A DNA stretch of 64,000 bases from Skermanella sp. TT6 (GTDB lineage Bacteria; Pseudomonadota; Alphaproteobacteria; Azospirillales; Azospirillaceae), in contig NZ_CP067420.1 of assembly GCF_016653635.2 (NCBI RefSeq), forward strand, positions 3,693,501-3,757,500, read 5' to 3'. This document shows positions 1 to 7,579 of this stretch, one piece after another; the stretch's first letter is position 1; each line of letters opens with the position of its first letter. The position numbers and the translations under genes were made by a program. The notes below the pieces were generated by a model that had not been told where the DNA came from, ran no database searches, and saw only the letters and a list, made by a program, of their open reading frames with translations.

Positions 1-114
1 CTTTACCTGCTGGGCTTCGGCCCCCGCCTTCCCCAGGCCCTGGCCGACCTCGCCCGCGCGCTGCACCCGGACCGGGCCGACGCCTTCCCGACGCCGCCCA
101 GGGACCGTTCATGA
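1..114 (+). CDS. hmuT: Haem ABC transporter substrate-binding protein, C-terminal end (partial)
   Basis: Only the last 37 codons are in the window; the gene enters from the left edge. The visible residues, LLGFGPRLPQALADLARAL followed by a short tail, match the C-terminal helix typical of periplasmic haemin-binding HmuT proteins. The stop overlaps the start of the next gene as ATGA, so the two are translationally coupled. The following permease and ATPase genes form the rest of a haem/iron-chelate importer, which supports the call. The protein would bind haem in the periplasm and deliver it to the membrane permease. The assignment leans on context because the ligand-binding domain is outside the window. 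Confidence 0.7.
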   Translation, partial: LYLLGFGPRLPQALADLARALHPDRADAFPTPPRDRS

Positions 115-1160
115 CCTGCCTGACGGCGCGCGACGGCGCGGCCGGGCTCGGCCAATGGGGCGTTCTCGCGCTGCTCGCGGCGCTCGCCTGCGCCGCCGTG
201 GTGGCGAGCCTCGCGATCGGCGCTTCCGCCCTGTCGCCCGGGACCGTCCTCGCGGCGCTCTTCGGGGGCGACGTCGCGCACCGGGACGCCGCGATCGTGC
301 TCCAGCTCCGGCTGCCGCGCACGCTGCTGGGGTTCGGCGTCGGGGCGGCGCTGGCGGTCAGCGGTGCCATGATGCAGGGGCTGTTCCGCAATCCTCTCGC
401 CGATGCGGCGCTGATCGGGATCTCCGGCGGCGCCGCGCTGGCGGCGGTCGCGGTGATCGTGCTGGGCGTTCCCACGGCGGTCGCCGGGCTGGCCGGCCCC
501 TTCGCCCTGCCCGCCGCGGCCTTCGCCGGCAGCCTCGTCACCATCCTGGCGGTCCAGCGGGTCGCGCGCGGCGACGGCAGGACCGACGTGGCGATCCTGC
601 TGCTGGCCGGCATCGCGGTCAACGCCATCGCCGCGGCGGGGACCGGCTACCTGGTCTTCGGCAGCGACGACCGGCAGATGCGCGACATCACCTTCTGGAC
701 CATGGGATCCCTCGGCGGGGCCGCCTGGCCGGTGGTGCTGGCCCTGGCGCCCTTCGCCCTGGGCGCCGTCCTGGCCGCGGGGCGCTGGGCCGGCGTGCTG
801 GACGCGCTGCTTCTGGGCGAGCGGGAGGCGGCGCTGATGGGCTTCAGGGTGGAACCGGCCAAGACCGGGATCGTGACCGTCTGCGCCGCCGCGGTCGGCG
901 CCAGCGTCGCGGTCGCCGGTGTGATCGGCTTCGTCGGGCTGGTCGTGCCGCATCTGGTCCGCCTGGTCGTCGGGGCCGGGCACCGGCTGCTGCTGCCGGC
1001 CTCGGCCCTGCTCGGCGGCACCCTGGTCCTGATCGCCGACATCGTCGCGCGCACCGTGGTGGCGCCGGCCGAACTGCCGATCGGCCTGGTCACCGCGCTG
1101 ATCGGCGGCCCGTTCTTCCTGTGGCTGCTGATCCGCCGGCGGCGCGAGGCGCCGTCATGA
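111..1160 (+). CDS. hmuU: Haem/iron-chelate ABC transporter permease (FecCD family)
   Basis: This 349-residue, highly hydrophobic protein has the FecCD/BtuC permease layout of about ten membrane helices. Family signatures are visible: RLPRTLLGFGVGAALAVSG near residue 65, GLFRNPLADAALIGISGG near residue 90, and the coupling-helix region around GFIGLVVPHLVRL (here GFVGLVVPHLVRL) near residue 275. It would form the inner-membrane channel that moves haem or a ferric chelate into the cytoplasm. Its start lies in the stop of the binding-protein gene and its stop overlaps the ATPase start (ATGA at 1157-1160), so hmuTUV is one operon. Haem rather than siderophore specificity is inferred from the HmuT-like fragment and the HmuV-like ATPase. 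Confidence 0.85.
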   Translation: MTCLTARDGAAGLGQWGVLALLAALACAAVVASLAIGASALSPGTVLAALFGGDVAHRDAAIVLQLRLPRTLLGFGVGAALAVSGAMMQGLFRNPLADAALIGISGGAALAAVAVIVLGVPTAVAGLAGPFALPAAAFAGSLVTILAVQRVARGDGRTDVAILLLAGIAVNAIAAAGTGYLVFGSDDRQMRDITFWTMGSLGGAAWPVVLALAPFALGAVLAAGRWAGVLDALLLGEREAALMGFRVEPAKTGIVTVCAAAVGASVAVAGVIGFVGLVVPHLVRLVVGAGHRLLLPASALLGGTLVLIADIVARTVVAPAELPIGLVTALIGGPFFLWLLIRRRREAPS

Positions 1161-1960
1161 TCCGGGCGACGGAGGCGACCCTGCGGCGCCGCGGCCGGGC
1201 GCTGGTGGACCGGGTCTCCCTGGACCTGCAACCCGGCACGCTGACGGCGGTGCTCGGGCCGAACGGCGCCGGCAAGTCGTCGCTGGTCCGGCTGCTGTCG
1301 GGCGAGACGCCGCCCGACGCCGGCACCGTCACGCTCGACGACCGCCCGCTGGCGGAGTGGGAGCCGGAAATGCTGGCGCGCCGCCGGGCCGTGCTGTCCC
1401 AGTCGGTGACCCTGTCCTTCCCGCTCGGCGCGGCCGAGGTGGCGATGCTGGGACGGGCGCCGCACCGGGCTCGCGCGACCCGGGCCGAGAGCCTGAAGGC
1501 GGTCGAGCGGGCCTTGCTGGCGGCCGACGCGCTGCACCTCTCGGAGCGCTCCTACCCGTCCCTGTCCGGCGGCGAGCAGCAGCGGGTCCAGTTCGCCCGC
1601 GTGCTGGCCCAGCTGGACGACGATGCCGACCCCTCCCCCCGCTACCTCCTCCTGGACGAGCCGACCTCCAGCCTGGACATCCGCCACCAGGCCCAGCTTC
1701 TCGGGCTGGCCCACGGCCTGGCCCGCCGGGGCTGGGCCGTCATGGCGGTGCTGCACGACCCCAACCTCGCCGCCGTCCATGCCGACACCATCGTCCTGAT
1801 GCGCGACGGCCGCGTGCTGACGGCGGGCTCCCCCTGGACTGTCATGACGCCGGACTGCCTGGCCGCCGCCTTCGACCACCCGGTGCTGGTGTCGCGGCGG
1901 ACCGACCTGGACCGGCCCCTGATCGTGCCCGCCGTCCAGGGCGGTACCTGTTCAGGTTGA
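1157..1960 (+). CDS. hmuV: Haem ABC transporter ATP-binding protein
   Basis: The 267-residue ATPase energises haem import by the preceding permease. Walker A (GPNGAGKSS) lies near residue 33, the Q-loop (LSQSV) near 79, the signature motif LSGGEQQRVQFARVLAQL near 137, Walker B (YLLLDEPTSSLD) near 161 and the switch His in VLHDPNLA near 194. Length and the late insertion before Walker B fit HmuV. The start at 1157 is fixed by a 4-base ATGA overlap with the permease stop. A palindromic repeat follows, and no further operon gene is seen downstream. Confidence 0.9.
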   Translation: MIRATEATLRRRGRALVDRVSLDLQPGTLTAVLGPNGAGKSSLVRLLSGETPPDAGTVTLDDRPLAEWEPEMLARRRAVLSQSVTLSFPLGAAEVAMLGRAPHRARATRAESLKAVERALLAADALHLSERSYPSLSGGEQQRVQFARVLAQLDDDADPSPRYLLLDEPTSSLDIRHQAQLLGLAHGLARRGWAVMAVLHDPNLAAVHADTIVLMRDGRVLTAGSPWTVMTPDCLAAAFDHPVLVSRRTDLDRPLIVPAVQGGTCSG

Positions 1961-1990
1961 ATCACTTCGGTGCTCGCAGCCGGCCTTTCC

Positions 1991-2099
1991 ACTCGCCGCA
2001 CCATGTTGCGCCATGGGCGCAACCTACGGCTCGATGCAGGGCGGAGCTGATGCGAACCAACGATCGTAGGTTGCGCCCATGGCGCAACGCATCGGATCA
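1991..2099. repeat. 109-bp dispersed inverted-repeat element, copy 1
   Basis: Two perfect 23-base inverted arms lie at 2006-2028 and 2065-2087, separated by 36 bases. Each arm contains its own small palindrome, TTGCGCCATGGGCGCAA, so the folded form would be a double or cruciform hairpin. A second copy of the same 109-bp length and same outer borders (ACTCGCCGCACC on the left, GCATCGGATCA on the right) lies at 29407-29515. The rest of the 1961-2271 gap shows no gene. Confidence 0.85.
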
Positions 2100-2271
2100 G
2101 CTGTCTCGGACGGATCGACCTGATCGGGTACAGCTCTAAAGCTTTATTGCGCAGTACCGCCCACCGACCGGCCATTCCTTTCAAACATGGCTGCCATTTG
2201 CTGGAACACCGCACCTTCCAGAGCGTTGCTGGGCGACTGAGGCGGGCTTCTTCCGGCAAGGCGAAGGTGAC

Positions 2272-3333
2272 ATGAAGCTGTTTGAATGCGAGAGCTGCGG
2301 CCAGCCGCTCTATTTCGAGAATACGGTGTGCGAGAGCTGCGGCCATCGGCTGGGCTATGTTCCGGAAGTCAACAAGGTGACGGCCCTGGAGCCGGAAGGC
2401 GAGGCTTGGCGCGCGCTGGGCGCGCCCGGCACGCTGTACAAGTTCTGCCGGAACGCCGAGGTGGACGCCTGCAACTGGCTCCTGCCCGCCGATTCCGCCG
2501 AGCCCCATTGCGCCGCCTGCCGCCACAACCGCACCATCCCGGACCTTTCCGACGCGGAGAACATGGCGCGCTGGCGCAAGCTGGAGATGGCCAAGCATCA
2601 CCTGTTCTACACGATGCTGAAGCTGAAGCTGCCGCTGAAGAACCGCACCGACGATCCCGAGGGCGGACTGGCCTTCGACTTCCTGTCCGACCAGGTCGAT
2701 GCCGACGGCAACGTGACCACGGTTCTGACCGGCCACGACAACGGCCTGATCACCATCAACGTCGCCGAGGCCGACGACGCCGAGCGCGAGAAGCGCCGCA
2801 CCCAGATGCAGGAGCCCTACCGGACCCTGCTCGGCCATTTCCGCCACGAGGTCGGCCACTATTTCTGGGACAAGCTGGTCCGCGACGCCGGCGAGGAAAG
2901 CCTCGCCAAGTTCCGCGAGATGTTCGGCGACGAGCGGGCGGACTACGGGCAGGCGCTCCAGACCCACTACAACAACGGCCCCCCGGCCGACTGGCAGGAC
3001 AACTTCGTCAGCACCTACGCGACCGCCCACCCGTGGGAGGACTTCGCGGAGACCTGGGCGCACTACCTGCACATCGTCGACACGCTGGAGACGGCGCGCT
3101 CCTTCGGCATGAAGATCCGCCCGCGGATCCGCAAGGGCCACGAGCTACAGGCCGAAGTCGACTTCGACCCGCACAAGGCGAGGGACATCGAAGACCTGAT
3201 CGACAACTGGCTGCCCCTGACCTACGCGGTCAACGCCCTCAACCGCAGCATGGGCCAACCCGACCTCTACCCGTTCATCCTGTCCCCGGCGGTGATCGCG
3301 AAGCTCGGCTACATGCACGACCTGACGCACTGA
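2272..3333 (+). CDS. Putative zinc-binding metallopeptidase with N-terminal zinc ribbon
   Basis: The 353-residue protein begins with a zinc ribbon: Cys6-x2-Cys9 and Cys20-x2-Cys23 in CESCGQPLYF and CESCGHRLGY. A second Cys pair follows in HCAACRHN near residue 80. A gluzincin-type motif HEVGH at residues 192-196 (RHEVGHYFWD) supplies two zinc ligands and the catalytic Glu, and HPWEDFAETWAHYLH near residue 250 may give the third ligand. This matches the putative zinc-binding metallopeptidase family (Peptidase_Mx1-like, often annotated 'zinc-ribbon domain-containing protein'). No signal peptide is seen, so it is probably cytoplasmic. Substrate is unknown. It stands alone between two repeat elements, with GGCGAAGGTGAC upstream as a weak ribosome site. 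Confidence 0.8.
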   Translation: MKLFECESCGQPLYFENTVCESCGHRLGYVPEVNKVTALEPEGEAWRALGAPGTLYKFCRNAEVDACNWLLPADSAEPHCAACRHNRTIPDLSDAENMARWRKLEMAKHHLFYTMLKLKLPLKNRTDDPEGGLAFDFLSDQVDADGNVTTVLTGHDNGLITINVAEADDAEREKRRTQMQEPYRTLLGHFRHEVGHYFWDKLVRDAGEESLAKFREMFGDERADYGQALQTHYNNGPPADWQDNFVSTYATAHPWEDFAETWAHYLHIVDTLETARSFGMKIRPRIRKGHELQAEVDFDPHKARDIEDLIDNWLPLTYAVNALNRSMGQPDLYPFILSPAVIAKLGYMHDLTH

Positions 3334-3359
3334 GCGACAGACCATCGGCCGGAACCGGG

Positions 3360-3439
3360 TTATCGGGGTCGGACCACCATTTCCCCTGGAAGCTGCCGTT
3401 CAGGGAAGCCTATGGGAAATGGTGGTCCGACCCCGACAA
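3360..3439. repeat. Inverted repeat / hairpin with GGGGTCGGACC ends
   Basis: Perfect 22-base inverted arms lie at 3364-3385 and 3414-3435, and pairing extends outward to 3360/3439 with one mismatch. The loop is 28 bases. The arm starts CGGGGTCGGACC and ends ATTTCCC, resembling GGGGTCAGACC-type palindromes found near REP-associated transposases. It sits between the convergent ends of the metallopeptidase and scpB genes and could also act as a bidirectional terminator. Confidence 0.75.
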
Positions 3440-3464
3440 CCCTCGTCGGCGATGTCAATGGTCG

Positions 3465-4043
3465 TTATCCTTCCTCCTCGCGCGCCGGCAGCCCCTCGCC
3501 GCCGCCCACCGCCGCCAGCACCGGCCGGGAGTCCAGCAGGCCCGAGGCCTTCAGGTCCTCCAGGTTCGGCAGGTCGCGCAGGCTCTCCAGGCCGAAATGG
3601 TCGAGGAAGCCGTCGGTGGTGATCCAGGTCAGCGGCCGTCCCGGCGTCTCGCGCCGCTTGCCGGGACGGATCCAGCCCGCCTCCATCAGGATGTCCAGCG
3701 TGCCCTTGCTGGTCGCGACGCCTCGGATGCTCTCGATCTCGGCGCGGGTCACCGGCTGGTGGTAGGCGATGATCGCCAGCGTCTCGACCGTGGCCCGCGA
3801 CAGCTTCCGCTGCACCTCGGCATCCACGCGAAGCTTCTCGGCCAGATCCGGCGCCGTCCGGAACGACCAGCGCCCGCCGGTGCAGACCAGGTTGATGCCC
3901 CGCTCGGCGTAATGCGCCGCCAGCTCGCCCAGCAGCGCGTCCACGTCGGCGCCCTGCCCCAGCCGCGCCGCCAGGCTGCGGGCGTCCAGCGGCTCGGCCG
4001 AGGCGAACAGCAGGGCCTCCAGCAATCGGAGCTGCGGGTTCAT
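3465..4043 (-). CDS. scpB: Segregation and condensation protein B
   Basis: The 192-residue ScpB is the winged-helix accessory subunit that dimerises and binds ScpA, bridging the SMC heads of the chromosome condensin. The start MNPQLRLLEALLFASAEPL is typical of the family. The central ATVETLAIIAYHQPVTRAEI and SIRGV motifs near residues 94-120 and GRPLTWITTDGFLDHFGL near 145 are hallmark ScpB segments. The start at 4043 is chosen because it overlaps the scpA stop as ATGA and the homology begins there; an upstream in-frame start would add an arginine-rich leader with no family resemblance. It is the last gene of the minus-strand run from dgt. Confidence 0.93.
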   Translation of the reverse strand: MNPQLRLLEALLFASAEPLDARSLAARLGQGADVDALLGELAAHYAERGINLVCTGGRWSFRTAPDLAEKLRVDAEVQRKLSRATVETLAIIAYHQPVTRAEIESIRGVATSKGTLDILMEAGWIRPGKRRETPGRPLTWITTDGFLDHFGLESLRDLPNLEDLKASGLLDSRPVLAAVGGGEGLPAREEEG

Positions 4044-4798
4044 GACGGCGACCGGACGCGGCGCAGATAGATGGGCGAGAAGACGCCCTCCTGCCGAAGC
4101 TCCAGCTTCCCGGCCTTGGTCAGCTCCAGGCTGGCGACGAAATGGGCGGCCAGGGCCGACCGGCTCAGCAGCGTGCCGCCGCCCGCTCCCGGGACGAAAT
4201 TGGCGAGGTCCGTCCAATCCGGCAGTCGGCCCAGCATCTCCGACAGGTGCTTCAGCGCGTCTTCCAGCGAATAGAGCTCGGTCGGCTGGATGCGCCAGGT
4301 GCCGAACTCCTCGCGCCGCTTGTGCTCTGTATAGGCCCGGAGCAGGTCGTAGAGCGACAGGTCGAAGATCGACCGGGTGACGATCCGGATGCCTTCCGGC
4401 GCGCCGCGCGCGAACACGTCCCGCCCCAGCCGGGGCCGGTCGAGCAGCTTGGCCCCGGCCTCCTGCATCGCCTCCAGCCGCTGGAGCTGGAAGGCCAGCG
4501 CCTGGGCCAGATCCTCGCCGCTCGGCTCCTCCGCGTCCTGCTCGGGCAGCAGCAGCCGCGACTTCAGGTAGGCCAGCCAGGCCGCCATCACCAGATAGTC
4601 GGCCGCCAGTTCCAGCCGGATGCGCCGCGCCTCGGCGACGAACTCCAGGTACTGGTCGGCCAGTTGGAGGATGGAGATCCGGGTCAGGTCCACCTTCTGG
4701 TCGCGGGCCAGGGTCAGCAGCACGTCGATCGGCCCCTCGTACCCGTCGAGGTCGAGGACGAGCTGCCCTTCCGCTTCCAGGATCGCTTGGTCGGCCAT
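4040..4798 (-). CDS. scpA: Segregation and condensation protein A
   Basis: The 252-residue kleisin subunit of the SMC-ScpAB condensin. The N-terminal LVLDLDGYEGPIDVLLTLAR near residue 14 and AADYLVMAAWLAYLKSRLLLP near residue 64 are characteristic. The protein would bridge the two SMC heads and bind an ScpB dimer during chromosome organisation. It overlaps scpB by four bases and follows the site-2 protease gene by six bases, so all three are probably cotranscribed. Confidence 0.93.
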   Translation of the reverse strand: MADQAILEAEGQLVLDLDGYEGPIDVLLTLARDQKVDLTRISILQLADQYLEFVAEARRIRLELAADYLVMAAWLAYLKSRLLLPEQDAEEPSGEDLAQALAFQLQRLEAMQEAGAKLLDRPRLGRDVFARGAPEGIRIVTRSIFDLSLYDLLRAYTEHKRREEFGTWRIQPTELYSLEDALKHLSEMLGRLPDWTDLANFVPGAGGGTLLSRSALAAHFVASLELTKAGKLELRQEGVFSPIYLRRVRSPS

Positions 4799-4804
4799 GG
4801 GGCG

Positions 4805-5491
4805 TCAGCCGTGCCCGGTCACGAAGCCGAGCAGCCGGATCACGTACTCGACCGGCGGCCCGAGCAGCCAGGGCAGAACGCTGAGATTATATCCGAGCTG
4901 TGTCCCGATCAGCGGCACGATGAACAGCACGCCGATCAGGATGAACAGCCCGTAGGGCTCCAGCCGGGCGATCGGCATCGCGAGCTGGCGCGGCAGCAGC
5001 CCGACCGCGACCCTTCCGCCGTCCAGCGGCGGCAGCGGGATCATGTTGAAGACCGCCAGGATCACGTTGATCTGGACCGCGATCACCAAGCTCTGCTGGA
5101 CCCACAGCAGGGCCTCGTCGGGCACCAGCCCGACCCAGCGGAGCGCCCAGGCGGAGAAGAAGGCCAGCACGATGTTGATCGCAGGCCCCGCCAGCGCCAC
5201 CAGCACCATGCCGTAGCGCGGGTTGCGCAGCCGCCTGAAATTCACCGGGACCGGCTTGGCCCAGCCGAACAGGAAGGAGGTGGTGAAATACATGATCGCG
5301 GGCAGCACCACCGTGCCGAACGGATCGACGTGGCGCAGCGGGTTGAAGGTCACCCGCCCCAGCACCTTCGCCGTGTCGTCGCCCAGCTTCCACGCTACAT
5401 AGCCGTGGGCCGCCTCGTGGAAGGTGATCGCCACGATGACCGGGATCACCCAGACCGACGCGGTGAACAGGAACTGCCCGATATCCGGCAT
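4805..5491 (-). CDS. Site-2 protease family (M50) membrane metalloprotease
   Basis: The 228-residue polytopic protein carries HEAAH at residues 25-29 (ITFHEAAHGYVAW), the zinc-binding catalytic motif of M50 proteases. The second half has NMIPLPPLDGGR near 149-160, which matches the family's NxxPxxxLDG motif and supplies the third zinc ligand Asp. About six membrane segments are visible and there is no PDZ domain, so it belongs to the compact group of S2P-like proteins. It would cleave membrane proteins within the bilayer, but the substrate is unknown. The start at 5491 shares one base with the nagZ stop (TGATG). Confidence 0.88.
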   Translation of the reverse strand: MPDIGQFLFTASVWVIPVIVAITFHEAAHGYVAWKLGDDTAKVLGRVTFNPLRHVDPFGTVVLPAIMYFTTSFLFGWAKPVPVNFRRLRNPRYGMVLVALAGPAINIVLAFFSAWALRWVGLVPDEALLWVQQSLVIAVQINVILAVFNMIPLPPLDGGRVAVGLLPRQLAMPIARLEPYGLFILIGVLFIVPLIGTQLGYNLSVLPWLLGPPVEYVIRLLGFVTGHG

Positions 5492-6564
5492 CAGGCCACC
5501 AGGTCCGCGCCGGGGTCCAGGGCGTCGCCCTCCAGCAGCCCGTCCAGCCGCTCGCGCATGGCGTCCACGTCGCCCCGGCCCGGCGGCTTCAGGAAGGTCA
5601 GCGCACGCTCCCACCGCACGGCGGCGGAGTCGGTCAGCGGCGGCACCACGCCCAGCAGGTCGCGCATCTCCTCCAGCCTGCCGTTGCAGTGCAGGACCAC
5701 GTCGCAGCCGGCCTCCAGCACGGCGGTCGCGCGCTCCGCGACGGTGCCGGCCAGGGCTTCCATGGACAGGTCGTCGCAGAACAGCAGCCCGTCGAAGCCG
5801 ATCTGCTCGCGGATCACCGACTGGATGACGATGCGCGAGGTGCTCGCGGGGTGGACCGGGTCCAGTTCCCGGTAGACCACGTGGGCGACCATGCCCAGCG
5901 GCATGTCCGACACCACCTCGAACGGCAGGAAGTCGCTGCGCGCCAGTTCCGCCCGGCCCGCCTCCACCAGCGGCTGCTCCAGGTGGCTGTCGCACAGCGC
6001 CCGGCCGTGGCCCGGCAGGTGCTTGATCACCGGCAGCACGCCGCCGTCCAGCAGCCCCGTGCAGGAGATCCGGGCGAGGCTCGCGACCAGTTCCGGATCG
6101 TCCGAGAAGGCGCGGTCGCCGATCACGTCGTGGGAGCCGTCCACCGGCACGTCGCACACAGGCGCGCAATCCACCGTGATGCCGACCTCGTGCAGCATCG
6201 CGGCCAGCAGCCGGGCGTTCAGCCACGCCGCCTCCGCCCCGGCCTCCGGATCGCCGACCGCCAGGTCGCCGATCCGCCGGGCCGCCGGATGGGCCGCCCA
6301 TTCCGGCGGGCGCATGCGCGCGACCCTGCCGCCCTCCTGGTCGATCAGCACCGGCGCGTCGGCCCGGCCGACCGAGGCGCGCAGCTCCGCGACCAGGGCG
6401 CGGACCTGATCGCGGGACTGGCAGTTGCGGCGGAACAGGATGAAGCCGAAGGGATCGGCGAGGCGGAAGAACTCCCGCTCCTCCTCGCTCAGGCTCAGGC
6501 CGGCACAGCCATAGACGACGGCGGCGGGACGCTTCCCGGAGAGAACGGACTTACTGGCGGACAA
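5491..6564 (-). CDS. nagZ: Beta-N-acetylhexosaminidase (muropeptide recycling)
   Basis: The 357-residue GH3-family enzyme removes N-acetylglucosamine from anhydro-muropeptides in the cytoplasm. The family landmarks are VLIDQEGGRVARM near residue 92, the mobile-loop His motif KHLPGHGRA near residue 178, and the catalytic Asp region LLFCDDLSMEAL near residue 262. There is no signal peptide. Its start lies 14 bases inside the SPOR gene end and its stop touches the site-2 protease start, consistent with a long polycistronic unit. Confidence 0.93.
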   Translation of the reverse strand: MSASKSVLSGKRPAAVVYGCAGLSLSEEEREFFRLADPFGFILFRRNCQSRDQVRALVAELRASVGRADAPVLIDQEGGRVARMRPPEWAAHPAARRIGDLAVGDPEAGAEAAWLNARLLAAMLHEVGITVDCAPVCDVPVDGSHDVIGDRAFSDDPELVASLARISCTGLLDGGVLPVIKHLPGHGRALCDSHLEQPLVEAGRAELARSDFLPFEVVSDMPLGMVAHVVYRELDPVHPASTSRIVIQSVIREQIGFDGLLFCDDLSMEALAGTVAERATAVLEAGCDVVLHCNGRLEEMRDLLGVVPPLTDSAAVRWERALTFLKPPGRGDVDAMRERLDGLLEGDALDPGADLVA

Positions 6565-7579
6565 TTATGCACCCGACGCTCTGGGCCTTCAGCGACGAAC
6601 AGATCGACGAGGCGCGGGCCTCGTCCACCGGCCCGGCCTGCACCCGGTAATAGACGCCCCGCTCGCCCAGGTCGGCCCGGACATAATTGACGCCCAGACC
6701 TCCCAGGATCTCGGGATAGCGGCGCTGGAGCCGCTGGAACTCGGCCCGCGCGCCCTCCTCGGACTTCACCGAGGCGATCTGGAGGCGGAAGCCGCTCCCG
6801 CCCGCGGATGCCGCCGGCGCCGGAGGTGAAGGCGGCGGCAGGGCCGCCGTCTGCGGGGGTGCCGCGGGAGGAGCCAGCGGCACCGGCCGCGCCGCGGCCA
6901 CGGGGGGCGGCGGCGCCGGAGCGGCGGCCACGGGCGGCGGAGGCGCCGGGATCGCCGCGGGCGGCGCGGGCTCGTCGTCCTCCACCAGGCCCGGCTGCTC
7001 CGAGGCGGCCATGTCCTGGGACAGCGGCACCGGCGCGCCGGTCGCGGCCGGCGGTATCTGCGGGACCGGCTCCGGCGCCGCCTGCGGCGGCTCGGGGCGC
7101 GGCAGCGGCGTTTCCGGCGGGGGCAGCAGCCGCTCGACCGCCGCGGTCTCGGTATTGCCGGTCTCGGCCTTCAGACGGTCGTAGATCAGCTTGTCCTGGT
7201 GCGGCACGGCCATGCCGCCGGGCTGGTCCGGGCGCATCTTGACGGGGGAGCCGTCGGCCTTGATCAGCGGCATGCCGCCGTCGGTGCCGCCGTCCGTGCC
7301 GCCTGTATAGGTCAGCCAGACGATCGCGAAGAACAGCACCAGCCCCACGCCGGCCAGGATCGGCGCCAGCAGCCGGCGCCGGCCGCGCGCCGGCCGCGCG
7401 TCGGGATTGGGCCGGTAGGAGCCGCGCTGGTAGACCCGCGGCTCGACCCGCAGGTCGCGGGGCATGTAGCGGGCGTCCTCGGCGTCGGGACCGTTGCCGG
7501 CGGCATACTCGTCCCGGCCATCGCCCTCCGGTCCGTGGTCGTCCCGGCCATAGGGGTCTCGGCGATCGTACTGGCTCAT
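6551..7579 (-). CDS. SPOR-domain cell-envelope protein
   Basis: This 342-residue protein has a charged cytoplasmic N-terminus rich in Asp, Arg and Tyr, one membrane helix near residues 70-92 ([20 protein letters not shown]), a long Pro/Ala-rich periplasmic linker (about 160-260) and a C-terminal SPOR domain from about 262 ([19 protein letters not shown]). SPOR domains bind denuded septal glycan, so a role at the division site is likely. Being placed between argS and nagZ is the usual alphaproteobacterial context. It overlaps the argS stop by four bases. Confidence 0.9.
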   Translation of the reverse strand: MSQYDRRDPYGRDDHGPEGDGRDEYAAGNGPDAEDARYMPRDLRVEPRVYQRGSYRPNPDARPARGRRRLLAPILAGVGLVLFFAIVWLTYTGGTDGGTDGGMPLIKADGSPVKMRPDQPGGMAVPHQDKLIYDRLKAETGNTETAAVERLLPPPETPLPRPEPPQAAPEPVPQIPPAATGAPVPLSQDMAASEQPGLVEDDEPAPPAAIPAPPPPVAAAPAPPPPVAAARPVPLAPPAAPPQTAALPPPSPPAPAASAGGSGFRLQIASVKSEEGARAEFQRLQRRYPEILGGLGVNYVRADLGERGVYYRVQAGPVDEARASSICSSLKAQSVGCIIVRQ

